Source of the DNA: CAZEQD01 sp964514305
GTDB taxonomy: Bacteria; Acidobacteriota; Aminicenantia; Aminicenantales; Aminicenantaceae
NCBI GenBank assembly: GCA_964514305.1
Contig: CAZEQD010000015.1
Span: 1 to 41,244 of the forward strand
Reading direction: 5' to 3'
Length of the DNA: 41,244 nucleotides
Positions 1 through 6,516 of this stretch are shown here, piece after piece. Made by a program: the position numbers and the translations under genes. A model generated the notes under the pieces. The model was not told the origin of the DNA and did no database searches. It worked only from the letters and a program-made list of their open reading frames with translations. Position 1 is the stretch's first letter, and each line of letters starts with the position of its first letter.

Positions 1-1
1 A

Positions 2-1651
2 TTATTTTTTTCTTCTTTTTTTTCCATGAGATTCTCTCTTTTTCTTTTGCATGAGTCGATTCATGATGAGTTGCTGTCCAATTTGAAGGACATTATTGGT
101 CAACCAATAAAGAACTAAGCCGCTTTGGAAATTCATGAAGAAAATAGTCATAACCACTGGCATAATCAACATCATTTTTGCTTGGGTTGGATCAGCTGAA
201 GTGGGAGTCAATTTCTGGCTTATAAACTGAGTAATGCCCATTAATATTGGAGTAACATAATATGGATCTTTGACTGAGAGGTCTTTTATCCAGAAAATAA
301 ATGGACTCTGTCTAAATTCGATACCAACAACCAATAGACGGAAAAATCCCCAAAAGATAGGAATCTGAACCAACATCGGCAGGCAGCCTCCGGCCGGATT
401 TATGCCATGTTCCTTGTAGAGTTTCATTATTTCTTCATTCATTTTGCGGCGGAGAGCTATATCCTGTTTGGCTTTTTTATATTTAGCGCGGAGAGCTTTG
501 ATTTTGGGCTGAAGCTCTTGCATTTTGGCCATGGAACGAGTGCTGCTGTAGGTTAAAGGGAAAAAGATAATTTTTATGATTAAGGTTAAAATGATTATAC
601 AGAAACCCCAATTAGGAATAGCGCTGTGGATAGATTTGATTGCTTTAAGCAAAATCTGGGCAATGAATCCAAAAAAACCGAACCTTATTAATTTTTGGCA
701 ATTAGCCCCGAATTTGCTAAGGGTATCATATTCCTTTGGTCCAATATAAGCTTTAAGAGGATTGGTTAGTGAAAGGAAAAAATAAGGAGATTTATCTTTT
801 ATTTCTTTGATAAAGGTGGCTTTAGCCTGTTGAGAGGAAGTGATAAAAACAGCTGTAAAATAATTGTCTTCATAAGCTGCCCAGCTGATAAAATTGAATA
901 AACTTTTTTCCGGCTTGAATTTTTTCTCATTTTGGTGATAGACCTTATTGGCTGTAAAAACAGCCACCCCTCGGCCACCTCCAAACCTTTTTTTCTGCTG
1001 ATCGAGGGTAGGATTACCTAAGCTGGGCCCCCAGAGGAGACCGGGTTCAATAGGCTGGTTTTTTTTCCAGACTTTTAGCTTGACTTCAAATGAATATTTT
1101 CCTCCCTGAAAAATGAATATTTTTTCAACTCTGTTACCAGCGACATCTGCATAAGTGAAATGGAGTTCGCCTTTTTGGCCTTGGCTCAGCTTAAGCGAAG
1201 ATGTAGAGAATTTATAGAGAGCATGATTAATTTCGTTATTAAAAGTAACGTCCTCTGTTTGGAGGGCAAAAGGGTATTTATTTATTTCTTGGCTTTGAAG
1301 AGAAACAAGCTCCAGGTTTTCCTTATTCTCGTTTTTATATTGTTTGAGCTGCCAACTTTTAAGAACAGCTCCTTTATTACTCCACACAGCTCGATAAAGG
1401 GAAGTATCAATAATTATTTCTTTTTCTTGGGCTGCTGCCAGCGGCTGCAAATTCTTTTCTTGAGGTTTTTCTTTAGGTGGAGTTGGCGGCAATGGCTTTT
1501 CCGCTTTCTGAGAAGGTTTTTGGGCTGGAGTCTTTTCTACCTTTGGCGAGATTTCAGGAGTTGCGGGGGCTGGTTTTTTAACAAAGAGAGCTTGATAGAG
1601 AACCAGAACTAAAAATGAAAGGACAATGGCCAGTAATACTCTTTTTTCCAT
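2..1651 (-). CDS. yidC: Membrane protein insertase YidC
   Basis: YidC inserts and folds inner-membrane proteins, alone or with SecYEG. The 549-residue protein has an N-terminal membrane anchor (about residues 5-24), a Pro/Lys-rich linker (about 28-75), a large periplasmic domain (about 80-320), and the conserved C-terminal 60KD_IMP core with several membrane segments. The loop around KMQELQPKIKALRAKYK and the following NPAGGCLPMLVQIPIFWGFF are diagnostic. The C-terminus is very Lys/Arg-rich, as in family members that contact ribosomes. I chose the ATG at 1651 rather than an in-frame TTG at 1657: an AAAGGG ribosome-binding site lies 7 bases before the ATG but would almost touch the TTG. The gene follows yidD by 11 bases and is the last one seen in the rpmH-rnpA-yidD-yidC cluster; its stop codon is at the very edge of the window. 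Confidence 0.97.
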   Translation of the reverse strand: MEKRVLLAIVLSFLVLVLYQALFVKKPAPATPEISPKVEKTPAQKPSQKAEKPLPPTPPKEKPQEKNLQPLAAAQEKEIIIDTSLYRAVWSNKGAVLKSWQLKQYKNENKENLELVSLQSQEINKYPFALQTEDVTFNNEINHALYKFSTSSLKLSQGQKGELHFTYADVAGNRVEKIFIFQGGKYSFEVKLKVWKKNQPIEPGLLWGPSLGNPTLDQQKKRFGGGRGVAVFTANKVYHQNEKKFKPEKSLFNFISWAAYEDNYFTAVFITSSQQAKATFIKEIKDKSPYFFLSLTNPLKAYIGPKEYDTLSKFGANCQKLIRFGFFGFIAQILLKAIKSIHSAIPNWGFCIIILTLIIKIIFFPLTYSSTRSMAKMQELQPKIKALRAKYKKAKQDIALRRKMNEEIMKLYKEHGINPAGGCLPMLVQIPIFWGFFRLLVVGIEFRQSPFIFWIKDLSVKDPYYVTPILMGITQFISQKLTPTSADPTQAKMMLIMPVVMTIFFMNFQSGLVLYWLTNNVLQIGQQLIMNRLMQKKKRESHGKKRRKK

Positions 1652-1662
1652 AGGCAAACCCT

Positions 1663-1872
1663 TTAGGGAACAGGGTCAATTCCTCCAGGGTGTAAAGGAT
1701 GGCATTTTAGGAGCCTCTTACTTCCCAGAAAGATTCCTTTTATAAAGCCGAACTTTCTTATTGCCTGATAGGTGTAATTTGAGCATGAAGGATAAAAACG
1801 ACAGGTGTGGCCGAAGATAGGCGAAATTAATAATTGGTAAATTTTAATTAAAAATAAGGCTATATATTTCAT
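1663..1872 (-). CDS. yidD: Membrane protein insertion efficiency factor YidD
   Basis: YidD is a small amphipathic, membrane-associated protein that helps YidC-dependent insertion. The 69-residue product carries the family hallmarks: LIKIYQLLISPIFGHTCRFYPSCSNYT near the N-terminus with its cysteines, followed by A-I-RKFG, K-GIFLGSKRLLKCHPLHPGGIDPVP at the end. Length is normal for the family. It overlaps the end of rnpA by four bases (ATGA type), indicating translational coupling, and sits just upstream of yidC, which is the usual order. Confidence 0.96.
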   Translation of the reverse strand: MKYIALFLIKIYQLLISPIFGHTCRFYPSCSNYTYQAIRKFGFIKGIFLGSKRLLKCHPLHPGGIDPVP

Positions 1873-2225
1873 CGGGGTTGATTATTTTGATTGATAAAAT
1901 CGATAGCTGTCAGGTATTCTTTACGGATAAAACTCCAGGAGAGTTCCATAATATCTTTTTTAGGAATGACTATTATATCCATCGGGTTCTTTAAAAGTTC
2001 TTTATTCCTGCGGAAAAGTTCTCTCAGCCATCTTTTTATTTTGTTTCTATCAACAGCATCGCCCACTTTTCGGCTGACTACTACAGCAAATCGAGAAAAT
2101 AATAAATTATTAGGCAAATAAATGAGGCTGAAATGTTCTCCTTTGTAGCGCCGGCCCTGTTTATAGAGAAGTAAAAACTCACTCTTTTTTTTAATTCTTT
2201 CCTGAGGACTGAAAGTTTCACCCAT
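1869..2225 (-). CDS. rnpA: Ribonuclease P protein component
   Basis: RnpA is the protein subunit of RNase P, which removes the 5' leader of tRNA precursors with the catalytic RNA RnpB (not seen here). The 118-residue protein starts with the typical ER-IKKKSEFLLLYKQGRR segment. The RNR-like motif appears as GDAVDRNKIKRWLRELFRR at about residues 55-75, the positively charged helix that contacts RNA. The ATG overlaps the rpmH stop codon by one base (TAATG), so the two genes are probably translationally coupled. Length and order are standard. Confidence 0.96.
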   Translation of the reverse strand: MGETFSPQERIKKKSEFLLLYKQGRRYKGEHFSLIYLPNNLLFSRFAVVVSRKVGDAVDRNKIKRWLRELFRRNKELLKNPMDIIVIPKKDIMELSWSFIRKEYLTAIDFINQNNQPR

Positions 2226-2359
2226 TAAGCGGAGAGTTTTTTTCTGCCTTTTCTTCTGCGGTTCTTGATGATGTGCTGACCGCCTTTGGTTTTCATCCTG
2301 ACCAGAAAACCATGGGTCTTTTTTCTTTTTCTTCTGTTAGGTTGAAATGTTCTTTTCAT
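2225..2359 (-). CDS. rpmH: 50S ribosomal protein L34
   Basis: This 44-residue gene was found by reading the minus strand upstream of rnpA. It begins MKRTFQPNRRKRKKTHGFLV and ends in a Lys/Arg-rich tail (RRRKGRKKLSA). L34 is a tiny basic protein of the large ribosomal subunit. The start codon at 2357-2359 is preceded by AGAGAAAA, a modest ribosome-binding site. It is the first gene of the rpmH-rnpA-yidD-yidC unit. In many bacteria dnaA and the origin lie on the other side of rpmH; here the divergent neighbour is carD. Confidence 0.96.
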   Translation of the reverse strand: MKRTFQPNRRKRKKTHGFLVRMKTKGGQHIIKNRRRKGRKKLSA

Positions 2360-2391
2360 TTTTCTCTTAATTTATGGTTATTTGAAATGGT

Positions 2392-2420
2392 ATGTTAATA
2401 AACTAGGCTGTGTCTGTCAA
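2392..2420 (-). promoter_or_regulatory. Predicted sigma-70 promoter of rpmH operon
   Basis: On the minus strand a perfect -35 box TTGACA (2415-2420) and a -10-like TAACAT (2392-2397) are separated by exactly 17 bases. The -10 matches four of six consensus bases. It lies about 33 bases upstream of the rpmH start codon, which leaves a short leader. Confidence 0.65.
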
Positions 2421-2451
2421 GCATTTCTGATTTTCTTCCTCAGGCAAAAAT

Positions 2452-2480
2452 TTGACTCCTCTCCCTCCTTGGATTATAAT
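2452..2480 (+). promoter_or_regulatory. Predicted strong sigma-70 promoter of carD
   Basis: TTGACT (2452-2457) and a perfect TATAAT (2475-2480) are 17 bases apart, facing carD. Only eight bases separate the -10 box from the carD ATG at 2489, and no Shine-Dalgarno sequence fits between them. Transcription should begin at or within a base or two of the start codon, so the message is probably leaderless. Confidence 0.75.
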
Positions 2481-2488
2481 TAAAAAAA

Positions 2489-3007
2489 ATGAATTCATTC
2501 AAGATTGGAGATAAGATAATCTATCCCAATCAGGGCCTGGGTATAATTGAAGATATTCAAGAAGAAAATTATTATGGGGAAAACTTCAAAATTTATCATG
2601 TAAGAATTTTGGCCAATAATACCTTAGTTTTAGTTCCCTCTGCCAACGCTGGTGAAATAGGAATTCGCAAGCCAATCTCTGAAGATACGATTGATGAGAT
2701 ATTTGAGTTCATGAGAAATGGACAGGTTGATGTAACCAAGAATTGGAAGGGACGATATAAAGAACATCTAACTCTTATGAAATCAGGATCGATTCTTGAC
2801 ATGGCTCTTGTTCTGAAAAGCCTTTACTATCTTAACTTGATCAAACCGCTTTCCTTCCGTGAGAAAAAAATGATGGAAAGAGCCAAAAATCTTATTGTTA
2901 CTGAAATCTCAGAGGTTTCTTCTCTGCCTTCTACAGAAATTGAGAGAAAGGTCCTTCAATCATTGTCTATTTGCTTTAAAGATGTCCAGTCTCAGATAGA
3001 GTCCTGA
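2489..3007 (+). CDS. carD: CarD-family transcriptional regulator
   Basis: CarD proteins bind the RNA polymerase beta subunit through an N-terminal Tudor-like (RID) domain and stabilise open promoter complexes through a C-terminal helical DNA-binding domain. The 172-residue protein opens with FKIGDKIIYPNQGLGIIEDI, the usual RID start. It continues through a beta-rich part to about residue 65, then a helical domain with W-R-Y--H--LMKSGSILDMALVLKSLYYL, typical of CarD/CdnL. The ATG is placed directly after a TATAAT box, with no ribosome-binding site. It is followed by a CorC/CNNM-type gene 11 bases downstream. This is likely the global housekeeping type rather than a specialised regulator. Confidence 0.93.
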   Translation: MNSFKIGDKIIYPNQGLGIIEDIQEENYYGENFKIYHVRILANNTLVLVPSANAGEIGIRKPISEDTIDEIFEFMRNGQVDVTKNWKGRYKEHLTLMKSGSILDMALVLKSLYYLNLIKPLSFREKKMMERAKNLIVTEISEVSSLPSTEIERKVLQSLSICFKDVQSQIES

Positions 3008-3018
3008 GCTTCAAAACT

Positions 3019-4305
3019 ATGCTTTTTCCGGGATTGATTCTTTTTTTCCTATTTTTGCTCTTGAGTGCTTTTTTTTCTTCATCAGAGACAGCTTTCATCG
3101 CTGCTAACCCTTATAAGCTTGATTATTTAGAAAAAAAAGGAATAAAAAAAGCCAAACTTGTCCGCAAAATGATCAAAAGAATGGATAACCTTCTGGCCAC
3201 TATTCTGATTGGTAATACGCTGGTCAACACCGCTGCTGCTTCCGTATCTACTTTTATTTTTGTCTCCTTCATCAATGATAAAAATGAGGCAGTATTGTTA
3301 GCTACTATTACAACTACTTTTTTAATTTTGCTTTTATCTGAAATAACACCAAAGACTTATACCGCCTATAATCCTCTAAAGGTCTCGTTCCTCTTTGTCC
3401 GCCCAATCAGGATCTTTATCATTCTTTTTTACCCTTTGGTTCAATTTTTTACTTTTTTTTCACGCTTGATGTTTCCTTCATCCCAGAGAAAGACTTTAGG
3501 ACTTCCTTCTTCTCTTGATGAAGAGGAGATTAGAAGCCTGTTGACTATAGGAGGAAAGGGCATATCTTCCCTGAGAAAGAAAATGATTGCGGGCGTTTTG
3601 GAAATCGGTTCTCGGCCGATTAGGGAAATTATGGTACCCCGCCCTCAGGTTAAAGCAATAGAAAAAAAAGCTTCCTTAAAAAAAATATTGGAGCTTATTA
3701 TTTCTGCTGGTTTTTCGCGCTATCCAGTTTTTAAGGATAGGATGGATAACATTGAGGGTTTTATACATGCCAAAGATATAATTCCTTATCTTATAGATAA
3801 TAAACAATTTAAGTTGGATGAGCTGCTTAGAAAACCCCTATTTATCCCGGAAGCAGCTTCTTTAGAGAAGACTCTAATTCAAATGCAGGAAAAGGCTGTC
3901 CATTTTGCCTTTGTGGTTGATGAATTCGGAACTGTAGAGGGAATTGTTACTCTAGAGGACATAATTGAGGAAATTATTGGTGAAATTCAAGATGAATTTG
4001 ACACTGAAGGGGAGGAATGGATAATTCCTATCGAAAGGGAGGTTTATTTAGTAAAAGGAGTAGCTTCGATTAAAGACATTAATGAAAAACTTCCCTGGTT
4101 AGCTTTACCGGAAAAGCCTGAGTATACTAGCCTGGCTGGCTTTTTTCTTTATCAATTTGGGAAAATTCCTAAAGAGGGGGATGAGTTAGATTATGAGGGT
4201 CATAAATTCATCGTTGAAAAAATGAATAAACGGCATATCAGCCTGGTCAAAATTGTTGTCCACAGGGAGCAAGAAGGGAATTCTGATGAAAGTTATAGCC
4301 ACTAA
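3019..4305 (+). CDS. CNNM/CorC-HlyC family transporter
   Basis: A 428-residue integral membrane protein of the CNNM (DUF21-CBS-CorC_HlyC) family, often called hemolysin-like and linked to Mg2+ or Co2+ handling. Residues 1-190 hold the DUF21 transmembrane region with the early FFSSSETAFIAANPYKL motif and ILIGNTLVNTAAA. A CBS pair follows at about 200-330 (IMVPRPQVKAI, then FAFVVDEFGTVEGIVTLEDIIEEIIGEI-DEFD). A CorC_HlyC domain closes the protein at about 340-420. The gene follows carD closely and its last 20 bases overlap smpB, so the three are probably co-transcribed. The actual ion cannot be read from the sequence. Confidence 0.92.
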   Translation: MLFPGLILFFLFLLLSAFFSSSETAFIAANPYKLDYLEKKGIKKAKLVRKMIKRMDNLLATILIGNTLVNTAAASVSTFIFVSFINDKNEAVLLATITTTFLILLLSEITPKTYTAYNPLKVSFLFVRPIRIFIILFYPLVQFFTFFSRLMFPSSQRKTLGLPSSLDEEEIRSLLTIGGKGISSLRKKMIAGVLEIGSRPIREIMVPRPQVKAIEKKASLKKILELIISAGFSRYPVFKDRMDNIEGFIHAKDIIPYLIDNKQFKLDELLRKPLFIPEAASLEKTLIQMQEKAVHFAFVVDEFGTVEGIVTLEDIIEEIIGEIQDEFDTEGEEWIIPIEREVYLVKGVASIKDINEKLPWLALPEKPEYTSLAGFFLYQFGKIPKEGDELDYEGHKFIVEKMNKRHISLVKIVVHREQEGNSDESYSH

Positions 4306-4735
4306 CAAAAAAGCCTATTTTAATTATGAGATACTTGAAAGTTTAGAGGCAGGTATTTCTCTCTTTGGCAGTGAGGTAAAATCGATTAGGGAAGGCAGGA
4401 TTAGTCTAAAAGAAAGTTACGCCGAGATAAAAGGAGGGGAAGTTTTTCTGGTCAACTGCCATATCAGTCCTTATGAGGCTTCTAATAGATTTAACCATGA
4501 ACCTCGAAGAACAAGGAAGCTCCTTCTTCACCGACGAGAGATAAAGCGTTTAACAGGTAAAATTAAAGAAAAAGGGTTAACTTTGATTCCTACCAAAGTA
4601 ATGATTAATAAAAAAGGCAAAATAAAGGTTGAGATATCGCTAGCCAAGGGCAAAAAAGAATATCAAAAAAGAGAGGCTATAAGAGAAAGAGACAGAGAGC
4701 GCGAAATGCAGGCTGATCTAAAGAGATGGAGATAA
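4286..4735 (+). CDS. smpB: SsrA-binding protein SmpB
   Basis: SmpB binds tmRNA and delivers it to stalled ribosomes for trans-translation. The 149-residue protein shows the family signature NKKAYFNYEILESLEAGISLFGSEVKSIREGRISLKESY, then HISPYE-SNRFNHEPRRTRKLLLHRREI, and a basic C-terminal tail. The chosen ATG at 4286 begins MKVIATNKKAYF and has an AAGAAGGGA ribosome-binding site in front. A longer in-frame start exists upstream but adds residues foreign to the family. The gene begins 20 bases inside the preceding transporter gene and its 3' end overlaps the convergent pdxA by 18 bases. No tmRNA gene was seen nearby. Confidence 0.96.
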   Translation: MKVIATNKKAYFNYEILESLEAGISLFGSEVKSIREGRISLKESYAEIKGGEVFLVNCHISPYEASNRFNHEPRRTRKLLLHRREIKRLTGKIKEKGLTLIPTKVMINKKGKIKVEISLAKGKKEYQKREAIRERDREREMQADLKRWR

Positions 4736-5695
4736 GCTGGCGGCCAGCTGGATGGCTTTAACCATACTTAAAGGGTTGGCTTTACCCTGGCCGGCAATAT
4801 CAAAGGCAGTCCCGTGGTCAGGGGAAGTTCTGATAAAAGGAAGACCAAGGGTTAAGTTGACTCCTTCTTGGAAGGATAAAAGCTTAAAGGGAATAAGCCC
4901 TTGGTCGTGATAGAGGGCGATAACGATTTTCTGGGGGCAATCTAAGGCGAGACGAAAAATAACATCCGGAGGATAAGGGCCCTCTATATTTACACCCTCT
5001 TTTTGAGCCCTGCGAACAGCTGGTATGATTTCTATCTGTTCCTCGCTTCCCAAGAGACCATTTTCGCCAGCATGAGGATTTAAACCGGCCACCAAGAAGT
5101 TAAATTGTTCTGATTTTATTTTTTTTACACTCTGGTCAAGCTGGATAAAAAATTTAGATAAATTTGTCTTTTTGACTTTCTTTAAAGCTTCATTTAAAGG
5201 AAGATGATGGCTGAAAAGAGCAACTTTTAATCTCTCGGACCAGAAGCTCATAATAGCTTGGGGATAAAAATGGCTTAAAAAATCAGTGTGACCAGACCAG
5301 GACAAACCGGCCATTTTCCATGATGTTTTTGAGATAGGCGCTGTAACCACGGCTTGAATAGTGCCGTTTTGGGCTTGAATAACGGCTTCTTTAAAAAATT
5401 GAAAAGAAGCTTGACCATTGGCGGCTGAAGGATATCCTTTCGATGCCGCAGAAGGCAGAGGAGATGTATTCCAGATAAACACAGAAGGTTTTGGAGAATG
5501 TTTTTTATTTTTAAATGGGGCAACTTCTAAATCGAGTCCAAGTTTTTTTTGTTCTTCGGTAATGATGGAAGACGATCCAAAGATTATATAATGAGCAGGG
5601 GGAAGAGATTTTTTTGAAGCTAGGGCCTTAATGGTAATTTCTGGCCCGATCCCCCCAGGATCGCCTATTGATATTCCGATCCTGAGCAGCGGCAT
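4718..5695 (-). CDS. pdxA: 4-hydroxythreonine-4-phosphate dehydrogenase
   Basis: PdxA is an NAD-dependent, metal-requiring oxidative decarboxylase acting on 4-phosphohydroxy-L-threonine in the DXP-dependent pyridoxal phosphate pathway. The 325-residue protein contains the family landmarks in order: GDPGGIGPEI near the N-terminus, TAPISK, SGHTDFL with a metal-ligand histidine, GLNPHAGENGLLGSEE, YHDQGLIPFK, and RTSPDHGTAFDIAG near the end. It begins five bases after hfq and is likely translated from the same message. A PdxA2-like paralogue acting on other phospho-hydroxy acids cannot be excluded by sequence reading alone. Its 3' end overlaps smpB on the opposite strand. Confidence 0.95.
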   Translation of the reverse strand: MPLLRIGISIGDPGGIGPEITIKALASKKSLPPAHYIIFGSSSIITEEQKKLGLDLEVAPFKNKKHSPKPSVFIWNTSPLPSAASKGYPSAANGQASFQFFKEAVIQAQNGTIQAVVTAPISKTSWKMAGLSWSGHTDFLSHFYPQAIMSFWSERLKVALFSHHLPLNEALKKVKKTNLSKFFIQLDQSVKKIKSEQFNFLVAGLNPHAGENGLLGSEEQIEIIPAVRRAQKEGVNIEGPYPPDVIFRLALDCPQKIVIALYHDQGLIPFKLLSFQEGVNLTLGLPFIRTSPDHGTAFDIAGQGKANPLSMVKAIQLAASLSPSL

Positions 5696-5700
5696 TGTTC

Positions 5701-6030
5701 TTATTTATTTTCAGATTTTTGATTTTCTTTAGGTTTTTTCTTATCGTTTGCTTTATAAAGATACTTGATGCTGCTTTTGTAAATTAAAAGATTAGGGGCA
5801 TCATTTCGATTAACTTTAATGCAGTTTCTGTCATACCATTCAATGTAGCCTTCAATGGTTTGACTATCGTTAAGAACTACAGCCATCAGGGTTTTTTTAT
5901 TCATTTGCTTTAAATAATAATAATTTTCAGCAAATGTATCAGAAGGAGGATGAGACTTCTTTTTAGCTGATTCTTTGCTCATTTTTTCTTTGATTTCAGA
6001 AAAGTTAGGTCTTATAAGCTTCCTGTTCAT
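5701..6030 (-). CDS. hfq: Hfq-like RNA chaperone with N-terminal extension
   Basis: Hfq forms an LSm ring that pairs small RNAs with mRNAs. The core at about residues 32-95 follows the Hfq layout: TFAENYYYLKQMNKKTLMAVVLNDSQTIEG gives helix alpha1 and Sm1, and NLLIYKSSIKYLYK replaces the usual Sm2 YKHAIS. The histidine of that motif is Ser here, which may alter proximal-face RNA binding. About 30 extra residues, rich in Lys and Ser, precede the ring domain, and a Lys-rich tail (KKKPKENQKSENK) follows. Total length is 109. It lies five bases upstream of pdxA. The family call rests on the Sm pattern; sequence divergence is notable. Confidence 0.85.
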   Translation of the reverse strand: MNRKLIRPNFSEIKEKMSKESAKKKSHPPSDTFAENYYYLKQMNKKTLMAVVLNDSQTIEGYIEWYDRNCIKVNRNDAPNLLIYKSSIKYLYKANDKKKPKENQKSENK

Positions 6031-6088
6031 AATTTTCTTCTCCCAGATTCAAGCTTGATGAAAAATTTGGAGCTTTTATTTGGTTGTA

Positions 6089-6117
6089 ATAATAACATTA
6101 TTTAAAAAAAAGTTCAA
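6089..6117 (-). promoter_or_regulatory. Predicted sigma-70 promoter of hfq-pdxA
   Basis: On the minus strand TTGAAC (6112-6117) and TATTAT (6089-6094) stand 17 bases apart, with a run of eight T in the spacer. It lies about 58 bases before the hfq start codon, upstream of a GGGAGAAG ribosome-binding site. Confidence 0.55.
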
Positions 6118-6133
6118 GCTTTTAAAGAAGTAA

Positions 6134-6248
6134 AAGGGTTCAGGTCTTCACATTTGACATTAGTTTTTTGACAAATAAAACGAAAAGGCTAAGCTCAGTT
6201 TTTACATTTAACATTAATTTTTTGTCAAATGAGAAGACCTGAACCCTT
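6134..6248. repeat. Inverted repeat, REP/MITE-like element
   Basis: Two 25-base arms at 6134-6158 and 6224-6248 are inverted copies with one mismatch; each arm starts AAGGGTTCAGGTCTTC going inward. Inside, a 27-base segment near 6150-6176 is repeated in direct orientation near 6202-6228 with three differences, so the element looks like a duplicated and inverted unit. A related half-copy occurs at 21802-21825. Such GGGTYAGGTCTT ends resemble those around IS200/IS605-like (Y1, REP-associated) transposases in other genomes, but no transposase is present and the link is an inference. The element sits at the broken end of an ArsR-type gene. Confidence 0.8.
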
Positions 6249-6329
6249 AAATTTTCGATTAGCTCTTGTAGGATCAGATAAAGCCTTGAAAGTTTTGGCC
6301 AAACGAATAATTACATCTTCTGACTTCAT
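6225..6329 (-). pseudogene. 5' fragment of an ArsR-family regulator gene
   Basis: Minus-strand reading from the ATG at 6327-6329 gives MKSEDVIIRLAKTFKALSDP followed by TRANR. KALSDPTR is the hallmark of the first helices of ArsR/SmtB metal- or stress-responsive repressors. Similarity stops where the inverted repeat begins (6248), and the frame ends at a TGA within the repeat after 34 codons. The remaining roughly 60-80 residues, including the DNA-recognition helix, are absent downstream. This is best read as a gene truncated by insertion or rearrangement at the repeat. No clear ribosome-binding site was seen. Bases 6330-6516 contain only AT-rich sequence. Confidence 0.7.
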
Positions 6330-6516
6330 AAATTTTTTTACTTTATTTACTTTGTTCTTGTTGATAGCAGAGACGGAATAAATGTATTTTTTCCGGAATT
6401 TATTTTATTCATAAGCTTTTAATTTCAGTTTTTTAATAATGATTTATTTGAATAATTGCTCAATTGATATTATATATAATTGATATGATTCGTCGAGTAA
6501 AAATAATCTTAAAGTT

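Noticed and set aside
2360..2488. Possible replication origin beside rpmH
   Set aside because: rpmH often adjoins dnaA and oriC, but here the neighbour is carD and I saw no DnaA-box clusters (TTATNCACA) or AT-rich unwinding repeats in this short region.
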